The notes under the pieces are model-generated. The model had not been told where the DNA came from. It ran no database searches and saw only the letters and a program-made list of their open reading frames with translations. Made by a program: the position numbers and the translations under genes. Shown in pieces: positions 15,407-25,427 of a stretch of 42,212 nt of DNA. Location: NCBI RefSeq assembly GCF_900155965.1, contig NZ_FTMG01000026.1, positions 1-42,212 of the forward strand. Direction: 5' to 3'. The stretch comes from Mucilaginibacter lappiensis. Its GTDB lineage: Bacteria; Bacteroidota; Bacteroidia; Sphingobacteriales; Sphingobacteriaceae. Position 1 is the first letter of the stretch; the number at the start of each line of letters is the position of its first letter.

Positions 15407-18259
15407 TTGAAATTCACAACCTTTTTTTTTCTACTTGCAATTTTTTTAACGGTGAGTGTATTTTCTGCCGAAAGCAAAAATACATATAAAGCTTATAGCA
15501 GCAAACCTGTTAGAGACACAATTATAAAACTTGACTCTGTTCGAGACAGTAAACTGCTTAGAATTAAGAAACCTAAGCAAAATACTAATGCACTTAATGT
15601 TGAAAATACAGGTTTAAACAAAAATTACAATATAGCTCCAGCTACCGATACTATTATAAAGCTTGATACTATAAAAGATAAAAAACTGCTTAAGGGTAAA
15701 AAAAACACACGTATCTCATCATCCAAGAATACTCCTGCCAAAACTGATACCACACAAAAGAAGGGTGATATACAATCTGAAGTAAAGGCTGTGGCCGAAG
15801 ATTCTACGCATGTAGATAACGAACATAATATTTTATATCTATATGGCCGTGCCCGCGTTACTTATGAAGACTTTGAACTCGATGCCGATTATATCCGTGT
15901 TGATCAGAAAAATCATATCATATTCGCTCGTGGAAGCATCGACCCACGTACACACCGTTACATAGGACGGCCAATATCGAAGCAAAAAACTGAAAAACCA
16001 GTGTCTTCTGATTCGCTGTTGTTTAACTATGAAACTAAAAAGGGAAAACTATATAACCCGGCATCAGAACAAGAGGGCAATTTTATATCCGGTGGACAGG
16101 CAAAAAAACTGAACGAAACCGAGGTAGCATATCGCAATGTAATATTCAGTACTTGTGATCTTCCATACCCGGAAACCCATTTTGGTATTGTGATAACCCG
16201 TGGTATTGGTGAAAAAAACAGAATCATCTCTGGCCCGGCATATCTTGAAATTGAGGGGATTCCCTTACCATTAGCTATTCCGTTTGGCTTTTTTCCGAAA
16301 CCCAACCAGCGAACATCAGGTGTTATACTACCCACTTTTGGCGAGGATCAGCAACTTGGATTTAAACTCTCCAATTTTGGATATTACTTAGGCTTTAACG
16401 ATTATATAGATCTTACCACCACTGCTACTGTATATTCTAAAGGATCATATGAGTTAAATAGCGTGATGCGTTATTTAAAACGATATAAATATACCGGGAA
16501 CCTCGCGCTAAGCTTCGGATCGCATAATTATGGCTTACCGGGTGATCCAGCTACAAAAGACGTTCACATTGACTGGACGCACTCTCAGGACCCCAACGCT
16601 AACCCTGGCTCTACTTTCAGTGCCTCAGTAAATGCCGGTACTTCCGGGTTTTTCAGAAATACAAGGGGAACTGTTAATCCCACTACTATAGCTACAAGCA
16701 GTTTACGTTCAAGTATATCCTATGGTAAAACCTGGGCTGGTACACCATTCAATTTAAGTGTTGGTTTGTCACATAGCCAGGATATCGCTAATAAAACAAT
16801 TACTATAGAATTACCAACGGTGGCCTTTGGTATGTCGTCCATAAACCCGTTTGATTCCAAAGATAGGGTAGGCGAGCAAAAATGGTATCAGAAAATTACC
16901 GTAAGCTACAACATGACGGCTACCAATAAGGTAAATAATATACCAGAGGCTGAACTCTTTAAGAGCGAAACGCTTTCAAAACGTTTACAAAATGGTTTCC
17001 AGCACCAGATACCTGTAAGCTTAGGTCTTAACGTGTTGAAATACTTCCAGTTTAACAGTAGCATTAACTATACCGAGCGTTGGTACTTTCAAAGTATAAC
17101 TAAAAGATTTGAACGCGGGAGTATCAGTAATTCAGATCAATTGATTACAGATACTGTACCTGGTTTTAAACGTGCCGGAGAATACAGTGTGAGTACGGGT
17201 TTATCTACTAAATTGTATGGACAGGTCAATTTTAAACATGGAAACCTGAAAGCGATCAGGCATGTAATGACACCTTCTATAAGTTTTGGTTACCGCCCGG
17301 ATTTTTCTGATCCAAGTTTTGGATATTATAAAACCGCTGTAAGTAATGCTACCATACCTTATCCATACGCCTCTCAGAAATATTCTATTTTTGATGGAGC
17401 TGTTTATGGAGGCCCTTCACCAGGTAAGCAAGCCGGACTTAATTTTAGCGTAGATAATACGATTGAAGCCAAAGTAAAGGCGAAAAGTACAGATACATCT
17501 GGTACAGATCGTAAGATAACCATTTTGCAGGGCTTATCATTTTCGACCTTTTACAACTTTGCTGCAGATACTATGAAGCTTTCACCTATTACGTTTTCGG
17601 GGCATACTGCTATCTTTAATCAAAAACTGAGTATTAGCTTTCAGGGTAGCTTTAATCCGTATGTGACAGTAGTTCGCGACTCAATTCAAAATAATAATAT
17701 TGTAAGATATAGCCAGCTTATAAACCGTTATGCCTGGCAAGATGGTAAGTTTCCTCAATTATCAAATATAGGCATATCCATGAGTGGTAGCTTAAATTCA
17801 ACAAAGGCGGCAGCACGAGGTACACCAGGCGCAGTAAACGGCCTGGCTAATCTTACACCAACTCAATCTCAGCGTTTGGCTTTGGTAAACAGTGATCCGA
17901 ATGCTTATGTTGATTTTAATGTGCCCTGGAATATTAACTTTAACTATAGCTATAGCTATACCAACTCGTTAAATACGGTTACAACGAGCAATACGGTACA
18001 GATAAGCGGGGATGTTAATGTTTCGCCTAAGTGGAAGGTGCAATATTCAACTAACTATGACATCAAAGCCGGGAAACTAGGGAGCGCAACTTCATTTTCG
18101 ATTTATCGCGATCTGCACTGTTGGGATCTTTCCATTCAATGGATACCTTTTGGTTATTTGAAATCATATAATGTTACGTTGAAGGTAAAATCAACTATAT
18201 TGCAGGATCTGAAACTGAGCAAGCGAAATGATTATACCAACAGTGGAAGTTTTTATTAA
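15407..18259 (+). CDS. lptD: LptD-like outer-membrane LPS assembly protein (TTG start)
   Basis: 950 residues. A signal peptide (MKFTTFFFLLAIFLTVSVFS) is followed by a Lys/Thr-rich linker holding a duplicated motif DTIIKLD..(R/K)DxKLL at 37-52 and 81-96. Then comes an OstA/LptA-like domain (about 135-260, DADYIRVDQKNHIIFARG) and a long beta-barrel region. Barrel strands alternate polar and aromatic residues up to the C-terminus. It should insert LPS into the outer leaflet together with LptE, which is not seen. No in-frame ATG exists for several hundred codons, so TTG 15407 is the start. cinA follows after 5 bases. Confidence 0.88.
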   Translation: MKFTTFFFLLAIFLTVSVFSAESKNTYKAYSSKPVRDTIIKLDSVRDSKLLRIKKPKQNTNALNVENTGLNKNYNIAPATDTIIKLDTIKDKKLLKGKKNTRISSSKNTPAKTDTTQKKGDIQSEVKAVAEDSTHVDNEHNILYLYGRARVTYEDFELDADYIRVDQKNHIIFARGSIDPRTHRYIGRPISKQKTEKPVSSDSLLFNYETKKGKLYNPASEQEGNFISGGQAKKLNETEVAYRNVIFSTCDLPYPETHFGIVITRGIGEKNRIISGPAYLEIEGIPLPLAIPFGFFPKPNQRTSGVILPTFGEDQQLGFKLSNFGYYLGFNDYIDLTTTATVYSKGSYELNSVMRYLKRYKYTGNLALSFGSHNYGLPGDPATKDVHIDWTHSQDPNANPGSTFSASVNAGTSGFFRNTRGTVNPTTIATSSLRSSISYGKTWAGTPFNLSVGLSHSQDIANKTITIELPTVAFGMSSINPFDSKDRVGEQKWYQKITVSYNMTATNKVNNIPEAELFKSETLSKRLQNGFQHQIPVSLGLNVLKYFQFNSSINYTERWYFQSITKRFERGSISNSDQLITDTVPGFKRAGEYSVSTGLSTKLYGQVNFKHGNLKAIRHVMTPSISFGYRPDFSDPSFGYYKTAVSNATIPYPYASQKYSIFDGAVYGGPSPGKQAGLNFSVDNTIEAKVKAKSTDTSGTDRKITILQGLSFSTFYNFAADTMKLSPITFSGHTAIFNQKLSISFQGSFNPYVTVVRDSIQNNNIVRYSQLINRYAWQDGKFPQLSNIGISMSGSLNSTKAAARGTPGAVNGLANLTPTQSQRLALVNSDPNAYVDFNVPWNINFNYSYSYTNSLNTVTTSNTVQISGDVNVSPKWKVQYSTNYDIKAGKLGSATSFSIYRDLHCWDLSIQWIPFGYLKSYNVTLKVKSTILQDLKLSKRNDYTNSGSFY

Positions 18260-18264
18260 TTAAA

Positions 18265-19500
18265 ATGCTGGCAGAAATTATAACTATAGGCGACGAAATA
18301 CTTATAGGTCAAATTGTTGATACCAATTCGGCCTGGATGGCCACCGAGCTAAATCAAATTGGCATCCGCGTAAAACAAATATCCTCGATATCTGATGATC
18401 GTGAACACATCCTGAAAGCTCTGACTGAGGCTGCCAATCGTGTGGATATTGTTTTTGTTACAGGAGGTCTTGGGCCAACCAAGGATGATATTACTAAAAA
18501 AACATTAGCAGAATATTTTAATGTTGAATTGGTAGAAGATCCTGAGACCCTTGAACATGTAAAGGGTATTTTTGCCCGTTATAATCGGCCTTTACTTGAG
18601 GTGAATCGCTTACAGGCCTACGTGCCTGCTAATTGTAAAGTAATCTTCAATCAAAACGGTACAGCACCGGGTATGTGGTTTTATGAAAATAAAGTTACCT
18701 ATATTTCTATGCCAGGAGTACCTTTCGAAATGATGTACATGATGACAGAGCGGGTATTACCTCAAATTAAAGAGTTGTTTAAGCTGCCCGTTATCATTCA
18801 TAAAACCATTTTGACTGCAGGAGAAGGGGAGTCCTTTTTAGCCGAACGTATAGCCGATATTGAAGATGACCTTCCTGCCCACATCAAACTAGCCTATTTG
18901 CCCAAGTTGGGTATGGTACGTTTGCGTTTAAGCGCATTTGGTGAACAGGAAACAGGTTTGCAAGAGCAAGTTGATCAATTTGCCAAAAGGATAATTGAAC
19001 GTATAGGCGTTGCTTTTGTAATAGATGAGGATATTGCCCTTGAAAAAGCTATACTAGATAAAATGGAAGGCCGTGGGCTTACTTTATCAGTTGCAGAAAG
19101 CTGTACCGGTGGTTATCTTTCCCATTTGTTTACTCAGCATCCCGGGTGCTCATCTGTATTTTTAGGTGGAGGTGTTACTTATGCCTACGAGCTAAAAGAA
19201 AGTATTTTGGGGGTAAAACAAGAAACGTTGGATAATTTTGGTGCCGTAAGTGAACAAACCGTAACTGAAATGGTAGAGGGTGCCTTGAAAAATTTCAAAT
19301 CGGATTTTGCTATTGCTATAACCGGTATTGCCGGCCCCGACGGTGGTACTGAAACTAAACCAGTTGGTACTGTGTGGATTGCGGTGGCAGGCAATCAAAA
19401 AATGTTAATAAAGAAATACACATTCGGTAATAAACGCCGTCAAAACATTGAAAGGAGCGCGGTAACCGCGTTAACAATGTTGAATACTTTACTCACATAA
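18265..19500 (+). CDS. cinA: CinA-family protein (competence/damage-inducible, NMN amidohydrolase domain)
   Basis: 411 residues in two domains. The N-terminal MoCF-like domain (about 1-170) shows IITIGDEILIGQIVDTNSAW and VTGGLGPTKDD; in some bacteria it acts as an ADP-ribose pyrophosphatase. The C-terminal CinA domain (about 255-411) has VAESCTGGYLSHLF and AITGIAGPDGG, the nicotinamide mononucleotide deamidase signature of PncC. A role in pyridine nucleotide salvage is the best-founded one; the competence link comes from Gram-positives. It begins 5 bases after lptD stops and is almost certainly translated from the same message. Confidence 0.93.
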   Translation: MLAEIITIGDEILIGQIVDTNSAWMATELNQIGIRVKQISSISDDREHILKALTEAANRVDIVFVTGGLGPTKDDITKKTLAEYFNVELVEDPETLEHVKGIFARYNRPLLEVNRLQAYVPANCKVIFNQNGTAPGMWFYENKVTYISMPGVPFEMMYMMTERVLPQIKELFKLPVIIHKTILTAGEGESFLAERIADIEDDLPAHIKLAYLPKLGMVRLRLSAFGEQETGLQEQVDQFAKRIIERIGVAFVIDEDIALEKAILDKMEGRGLTLSVAESCTGGYLSHLFTQHPGCSSVFLGGGVTYAYELKESILGVKQETLDNFGAVSEQTVTEMVEGALKNFKSDFAIAITGIAGPDGGTETKPVGTVWIAVAGNQKMLIKKYTFGNKRRQNIERSAVTALTMLNTLLT

Positions 19501-19555
19501 ATTGTAAAGTACTGATCGAAATTCATAATTTTGGGAGAGAAACTATAATTTTAGA

Positions 19556-21028
19556 ATGGCCAAATACCAACTATTATTGCCAAAAATGGGTGAGAGTGTT
19601 GCAGAAGCAACTATAATTAAATGGACAAAAAATCCAGGAGATCATATAGATGCTGATGAAGCAGTAATGGAGATAGCAACTGATAAAGTTGATTCGGATG
19701 TTCCATCACCGGTAGCTGGCAAACTTATTGAACAACTCTACAAAGAGAATGATGTTGTTCAGGTGGGATCGGTGATTGCCATCATTGAAACCAATGAACC
19801 TGCTTCAAATGAAACTGAAACACCAACAGTCGTAAAACCTGTCGAAGAACAAAAAACTCCGGAAGAATCAGCTCCTGCCCATGTTGCAGAAACGGTGCAA
19901 AATGAGCAGCCCTCAGTTTTGTCTGAACCTTTAGTCATACCAGGCTTGGATCAATTGGAGAAAAAGAATATCGCTACCGATGCATCTTCATTTAAAAGTG
20001 AAGGACGTTTTTACTCGCCTTTAGTAAAAAATATAGCCGGCCAGGAAGGTATCACTACTGAGGAATTGGACAAAATACCGGGAAGCGGTTCTGACGGCCG
20101 CTTAACCAAAGATGATCTTTTAAACTATCTTCAGCATAAGCAGAAGTCATCTCCTGCTCAAAAAGTTGAAGAGCCGTTAAAACAACAGGCTCCTGTAACA
20201 TTTAGTGCTCCTGTAGCGCCAGTTGCTGCAAATACTTATACGCCTCCTCCAGTTGCCACCCCAGCTGCAGAACCAGCTAAAGCAATAGAAGCACCAAAGC
20301 CGGCTGTTTCGGTATCTGGCACAGATGAAGTTATTGAAATGGACAGGATGCGCCGTTTAATTGCCGATCATATGGTGATGAGCAAACATACCTCACCGCA
20401 TGTTACTTCATTTGTTGAGGCTGACGTAACCAACCTGGTGTTATGGCGCGATAAGGTTAAGGGTAGTTTTGAAAAACGTGAAGGCGAAAAAATAACCTTT
20501 ACACCGATATTTATCGAGGCTGTTGTAAAAGCTATCAAAGATTTCCCGATGATCAATATTACCGTAAATGGTACACAGATCATCAAAAAAGCGGCTATTA
20601 ACATTAGTATGGCTACGGCCCTGCCAAGTGGTAATTTGATAGTACCGGTGATTAAAAAAGCCGACGAGTTAAACTTACTTGGTATAACCAAAGCCGTAAA
20701 TGACTTGGCCAACAGGGCCCGTATCGGCAAACTGCAACCCGACGATGTAAAGGATGGCACATTTACCATTACGAATGTTGGCTCATTTGGCAATGTAATG
20801 GGTACTCCTATTATTAATCAGCCACAGGTGGCTATTTTAGCTGTTGGCGCTATCAGGAAAAAACCTGCTGTGATCGAAACAAAAGAAGGAGATATGATCG
20901 CTATTCGTCACATGATGTTCCTGTCATTGTCATACGATCATCGTGTAGTTGATGGGGCTTTAGGAGGATCATTTGTACGTCGCGTTGCTGATTATCTTGA
21001 AAAATGGGATCCCAATCGGGAAATATAA
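19556..21028 (+). CDS. 2-oxoacid dehydrogenase E2 (dihydrolipoamide acyltransferase)
   Basis: 490 residues with the standard E2 order. One lipoyl domain (1-80) carries the lipoylated lysine K44 in EIATDKVDSD. A Pro/Glu-rich linker leads to a peripheral subunit-binding domain (about 152-195, SPLVKNIAGQEGI ... GSGSDGRLTKDDLL). A Pro/Ala linker leads to the catalytic domain (about 262-490) with SYDHRVVDGALGG. The E2 may serve a branched-chain, pyruvate or 2-oxoglutarate complex; with E1 and E3 absent from the window, the substrate is open. Branched-chain is a guess from family resemblance. A 25-bp palindromic terminator follows. Confidence 0.9.
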   Translation: MAKYQLLLPKMGESVAEATIIKWTKNPGDHIDADEAVMEIATDKVDSDVPSPVAGKLIEQLYKENDVVQVGSVIAIIETNEPASNETETPTVVKPVEEQKTPEESAPAHVAETVQNEQPSVLSEPLVIPGLDQLEKKNIATDASSFKSEGRFYSPLVKNIAGQEGITTEELDKIPGSGSDGRLTKDDLLNYLQHKQKSSPAQKVEEPLKQQAPVTFSAPVAPVAANTYTPPPVATPAAEPAKAIEAPKPAVSVSGTDEVIEMDRMRRLIADHMVMSKHTSPHVTSFVEADVTNLVLWRDKVKGSFEKREGEKITFTPIFIEAVVKAIKDFPMINITVNGTQIIKKAAINISMATALPSGNLIVPVIKKADELNLLGITKAVNDLANRARIGKLQPDDVKDGTFTITNVGSFGNVMGTPIINQPQVAILAVGAIRKKPAVIETKEGDMIAIRHMMFLSLSYDHRVVDGALGGSFVRRVADYLEKWDPNREI

Positions 21029-21035
21029 CTCTATA

Positions 21036-21086
21036 ATTATAAAAACAGAAAAGCCGGATATTATCCGGCTTTTCTGTTTTTATAAT
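21036..21086. terminator. 25-bp perfect palindromic terminator
   Basis: 21036-21060 and 21062-21086 are exact inverted repeats around one base (core AGCCGGATA/TATCCGGCT), with A-runs on one side and T-runs on the other. It works in both directions. A close relative sits at 22505-22547. Confidence 0.85.
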
Positions 21087-21304
21087 ATAAATAATTTATC
21101 ATTCAATTTATTATTATTAAAATTCTATAGTTATCAGATCAAAATATCCGCCCGGGAGATTTATGAGTGTAATGAAAATAATTTCAGTATTGGATCAGGG
21201 TAAATCAGTTGGAGAGTGTTTTACAATAAATTAAAAATAGAATGGCACTTGTAAACACGCTTGGTAAGTGACCGAATATTCCTGACAATTAAAACGACTA
21301 AAAA

Positions 21305-22429
21305 ATGACTATAAGAAACTCTGTTTTTGGGATTATTGCAATCTTTTTGATAAGCATTGTTGGTTGCAAAAAATCTGAACAGGTAATTAAAACAAGCGGT
21401 AAAGACTTTCATAAAATTGAAACTTATCTTCAATCTATAGTTGATAGCGGAAATGTTCCCGGTATTGCGATAGCTATAACAAACGGGCAGGATGTGGCAT
21501 ATAGCAAAGGTTTTGGAGTTACCAACGTACAAACCAGGGAAAAACTGGAGCCCCGGCATAATTTTCATATTGCTTCTATATCCAAAACATTTACGGCAAC
21601 GGCAGTAATGCAGCTTGCTGAACAAGGTAAAATTGATATCAATAAGCCTCTGGTTACCTATCTTCCATATTTTAAGTTAGATGATGAACGCTATAAAGCA
21701 ATTACTATTAAACAAATGCTCAACCATACCTCTGGAATGCCTGATGTAGAAAATTATGAGTGGGAGAAGGCTATCTCAGACGAAGGCGCGGCTGAGCGAT
21801 ATACCAAGAGCCTGGCAGATAAAAAAATGATTAGCAATCCAGGAGCGGAATTTCATTATAGCAATATGGCATTTGATGTTATGGGAGATCTGATCGCGAA
21901 GGTTTCAGGGACGTCATTTGAGAAATATGTAAAAGATAACATTTTAACTCCGCTGGAAATGTACGAGGGCAGTTTTTATTTTCCAGAGACGAAGAAAAAT
22001 CTGCGCACCACTCCACACACAGGTAAACCGCCTGTTGTAAGCTTAATATATCCATACAATAGAATGCATGCACCAAGCTCTACCCTGAATACTAATGTGT
22101 TGGAATTATCCCACTGGGCGATTGCCAATATGTATGAGGGGAAATATAAAAACAAACAGATAATTTCGCCTTCAACATATGCTATGATGATGACTCCGAC
22201 ATTCACCATATACCCTAATCTAAAAGCATCAATCGGATTAAGCTGGTTTATATTACCCTATAAAGGATTGATGAATTACACGCACGATGGAGGTGATTTA
22301 GGATACAGGAACGTACTGACATTAATCCCCGAAAAAAAATTAGGAATTATTTTATTAAGTAATACCCAGGAAATAGATATTCAGTACGTACACGATAAAA
22401 TACGAGATATTTTACTTTCCGACGAGTGA
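21305..22429 (+). CDS. Serine beta-lactamase-like hydrolase, lipoprotein
   Basis: 374 residues. A lipoprotein signal peptide ends in the lipobox ISIVGC, so the protein is probably tethered in the periplasm or outer membrane. The class C/esterase EstB-type fold shows S91-I-S-K94 (the SxxK pair), Y185-S-N187, and HDGGDLG near the C-terminus in place of the KTG motif. It may be a DD-peptidase, esterase or peptidase; resistance to beta-lactams cannot be claimed. The gene stands alone, bounded on both sides by near-identical palindromic terminators, and thus looks like a self-contained transcription unit. Confidence 0.88.
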   Translation: MTIRNSVFGIIAIFLISIVGCKKSEQVIKTSGKDFHKIETYLQSIVDSGNVPGIAIAITNGQDVAYSKGFGVTNVQTREKLEPRHNFHIASISKTFTATAVMQLAEQGKIDINKPLVTYLPYFKLDDERYKAITIKQMLNHTSGMPDVENYEWEKAISDEGAAERYTKSLADKKMISNPGAEFHYSNMAFDVMGDLIAKVSGTSFEKYVKDNILTPLEMYEGSFYFPETKKNLRTTPHTGKPPVVSLIYPYNRMHAPSSTLNTNVLELSHWAIANMYEGKYKNKQIISPSTYAMMMTPTFTIYPNLKASIGLSWFILPYKGLMNYTHDGGDLGYRNVLTLIPEKKLGIILLSNTQEIDIQYVHDKIRDILLSDE

Positions 22430-22504
22430 GCATAATACTGCGATAAGTTGATAGTCGCTTTAAAAAGTCATTTGCTATTGATTAGAGAAATGCAATTTTA
22501 CTCA

Positions 22505-22547
22505 ATAAAACAGAAAAACCGGATACTATCCGGTTTTTCTGTTTTAT
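22505..22547. terminator. 21-bp perfect palindromic terminator, relative of 21036-21086
   Basis: 22505-22525 and 22527-22547 pair perfectly around one base (core AACCGGATA/TATCCGGTT). The sequence differs from the 21036-21086 terminator by one base pair in the core stem and in its outer ends. It separates the lactamase gene from the convergent S9 peptidase. Confidence 0.85.
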
Positions 22548-22616
22548 ATCAAGTTGGTCAACCTAAATTTGTTTCAGAATTTCTTTGTGGCTTGGCTCCC
22601 TCTCGGTTAAAGGCTA

Positions 22617-25427
22617 CTATTTCACCAGTTCAAAACCCCAGTCTTTTCCTTTGTCAACGGCAGGTACCCCTTTAGCCATCCAAACCGGCATTGGTGCGCC
22701 TTTTAAAAAATGATCAAAAAATTGCTGTTCACGTATGGTGATGTCCTTGCGGTTTTGTCTTAACACCAGGTTATGTGCCTCGCCATTGTATTGTAAAAGC
22801 CAAACGGGTTTCCCCAGGCGGCGCAACGCGGTAAACATTTCTATACCCTGGTACCATGGTACAGCGCCATCGGCATCATTACTCATGATCATTACTGGTG
22901 TTTGTACTTTAGGGAGCTGAAATAAAGGTGAATTTTCGATGTATAATTCTGGTTTTTCCCACAAAGTAGCACCAATACGGCTTTGGGTTTTTTCATACTG
23001 AAACTGCCTGTTTACGCCCGATTCCCAACGTATACCACCATAAGCCGATGTCATGTTGGCTACAGGTGCGCCGGCCCAGGCGGCGGCATACATATTAGTT
23101 TGCGTGATGAGATAGGCCACCTGGTAGCCTCCCCAGCTTTGGCCCTGGATACCGATGTGGGCAGCATCAACCCACGAGTTCTTTTTAAGAGCCTCTACAC
23201 CAGAATTGATGTATTCAACTGCGGATGTACCCGGATGACCGGTTTGATAGCTAATATCAGGCGCAAAAACCAAATACCCATTACTCACGAAGTAAGAAAT
23301 GGGTAAGCGGGATGGAGTGGGTGAAGGCGCCATATAATTGTAAAGCCCTTCAGATAGTTTCTCGTAAAAATATACGATCATTGGGTACTTTTTATTAGGA
23401 TCAAAATTTTCGGGTTTGTATAAAATACCCTCGGAATGATACCCTTTTGGGGTTGTCCAATGTACTAATGATGCAGTTCCCCAATTATAATCAGCCTGTT
23501 GTGGATTGATATCACTTAATTTAGTTTCTTTTTTTAGATCTGACGATACGTATAAATCAGGAGGCAGTTCATAGCTGGCTTTGGTATAGATGTAGGTATT
23601 GGCATTTTTAGCTTTTAATAGATCACCATAACTCATCGGAATCATCGTAGCCTTTTCCGGAACAGAATTGCTCTCTGGAAATTTAGTACAATAGCCCCAT
23701 TGTTTATTAGCCTCATTTTGTGTTTGCAGCCACATTTGCTGCTTTAACGGAATAAACTTCTGTTCAGGATCGGTGGCATCATAACGGATAATGAATTTAT
23801 TCTTGCGGCCTATACCATTGGTAAAACTAGTTACCGCCCCAGTAGCCGGATCTATCTTCCAGATATCGTAGCGGTCATATATTAAAACGGCTTTATCGCC
23901 TTGTAGCCAGCCGGCTAATCCATAATCAGAGGCATAATCGGGGACATCATTTAACTCGTCGCCCATTTTAGTTCCTATAGTAGCTGTAAGATTGCTTTTC
24001 TGCCCGTTGGCAATAGTATAACAAAACCAGTTTTGTTGCTCCAGATCAAACCAAATCACATATTTACCATCAGGAGATATCCGGTATCTTGCTCTGGCAC
24101 TTGCATTAATAAGACGTTTATTACCGCTTTTGGTATCAATCAAAATAGCTTGTTGTTTAGTGCCGCCTTGCCATTGGGCTTGTATGCGTGCACCAGTATC
24201 AGTTACACCTAAAACGTAGCGGGCGTCTTTATTTTCAGCAACCAATACTTCCTGTATAGCTTTGCTGCCTAATTGTAATGGCTTCGATTCGGTGTCATTT
24301 GGTTTTATAACAGCCAGGTAGCTGCGTTTTAATTCTGTTTGCAGGTTTTTTAGCTGCTGTGGCTGCAGGTAATCATCTTTGTAATTCCAGATATCCAGTT
24401 TGGCCACTTCAAAATCTACAATAGTAGTATCAGCTGGTTTGGGGATAGGGGCTGTTCCAAAAAACAGGTTGCTGCCGCTTTTGCTAAAATAGACTTTACC
24501 ATCGCCGCTTACAGCCCATTGTTGAGGAAGACCTTTTGAATCTGCGGCTGCTATAACTGTGGCACTGTCGTGAGTATTGGTATAATAGTAAAGTTTAAAA
24601 GGTTTAACTAAGGCTTTTTCCGGGTTTTTCTCGGCGGTAAAGGCTAATTGTTTACCTTCATCATCGATGGTAATATTACGATAATTACCACGACCACTAC
24701 TAATTATTTTTAGCTGATTTTTATCAATGTCATAAATATACATGCCCGACTTAACATCTTTCTGTTTGATTGGTGCAGTAACGGAAAATGCTAATAACTT
24801 TCCATTTTTACTTACCTGGTAATCAGTGGCGTATTTAAATGTACGGGTAGTAGTGCTGCCCAATTTATTCACCGTTAAATCGGAACCTTCATGTGTTGAG
24901 GGGGCAATAGTCGCGCTTACCGCTTTTTTAGAGGTGTCGTTGGGTAGCGTTTTTTTTATAGTATCAGCAGCGGCCAGGTAGGCTACAACTGGTGCATTTG
25001 CCGAAAGCTTAAACGACCGAATAGCCGGCACCTTGGTAATAGTTTGAGAACCTAATGTAATAATGCCCAGCGTATCTTTAGGAAAATCAGCTTGTTTTTT
25101 CTTCTTGATTTTTGCTTCACGGATGGCTTTATAAAAGGGCCGGATCAGGAATGTGACAAACTTAGAATCATTGCTGAAGCTGGTCGTATCAGCACGAGGA
25201 ATCCTTATTTTAGTGGTGTTAGTGGAGTTGGTTATTACCAGCTCTGCATCACCCTGCTGGGGTTTTATTATATAGAATATCCATTTACCATTATTGCTGA
25301 TGTGCTGATTGCTGATGCTTTGCCATCCATCAAAAACGGTATTGTCTAAAGGTTTTTTTGCCGTTTTTTGGGCAGATACATTAAAAAAAATAAAGATCGA
25401 AAATAACAGGAGTAAGGTTTTGCGCAT
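22617..25427 (-). CDS. S9-family serine peptidase (prolyl oligopeptidase-like)
   Basis: 936 residues. A signal peptide (MRKTLLLLFSIFIFFNVSAQ) directs export. A long beta-propeller part (about 30-650) with WD-like repeats precedes the alpha/beta hydrolase domain (about 660-936). The catalytic triad reads S764 in GQSWGG, D853 in SNDADGAVP and H885 in NGEAHNL. Such periplasmic S9 enzymes trim short peptides, often after proline or small residues. The length is above the DPP-IV average because of insertions in the propeller. Monocistronic and convergent with the lactamase gene. Confidence 0.92.
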   Translation of the reverse strand: MRKTLLLLFSIFIFFNVSAQKTAKKPLDNTVFDGWQSISNQHISNNGKWIFYIIKPQQGDAELVITNSTNTTKIRIPRADTTSFSNDSKFVTFLIRPFYKAIREAKIKKKKQADFPKDTLGIITLGSQTITKVPAIRSFKLSANAPVVAYLAAADTIKKTLPNDTSKKAVSATIAPSTHEGSDLTVNKLGSTTTRTFKYATDYQVSKNGKLLAFSVTAPIKQKDVKSGMYIYDIDKNQLKIISSGRGNYRNITIDDEGKQLAFTAEKNPEKALVKPFKLYYYTNTHDSATVIAAADSKGLPQQWAVSGDGKVYFSKSGSNLFFGTAPIPKPADTTIVDFEVAKLDIWNYKDDYLQPQQLKNLQTELKRSYLAVIKPNDTESKPLQLGSKAIQEVLVAENKDARYVLGVTDTGARIQAQWQGGTKQQAILIDTKSGNKRLINASARARYRISPDGKYVIWFDLEQQNWFCYTIANGQKSNLTATIGTKMGDELNDVPDYASDYGLAGWLQGDKAVLIYDRYDIWKIDPATGAVTSFTNGIGRKNKFIIRYDATDPEQKFIPLKQQMWLQTQNEANKQWGYCTKFPESNSVPEKATMIPMSYGDLLKAKNANTYIYTKASYELPPDLYVSSDLKKETKLSDINPQQADYNWGTASLVHWTTPKGYHSEGILYKPENFDPNKKYPMIVYFYEKLSEGLYNYMAPSPTPSRLPISYFVSNGYLVFAPDISYQTGHPGTSAVEYINSGVEALKKNSWVDAAHIGIQGQSWGGYQVAYLITQTNMYAAAWAGAPVANMTSAYGGIRWESGVNRQFQYEKTQSRIGATLWEKPELYIENSPLFQLPKVQTPVMIMSNDADGAVPWYQGIEMFTALRRLGKPVWLLQYNGEAHNLVLRQNRKDITIREQQFFDHFLKGAPMPVWMAKGVPAVDKGKDWGFELVK

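Noticed and set aside
21305..22429. Beta-lactam resistance gene
   Set aside because: The fold is serine beta-lactamase-like, but lipoproteins of this type are often peptidases or esterases and the KTG motif is changed to HDGG.
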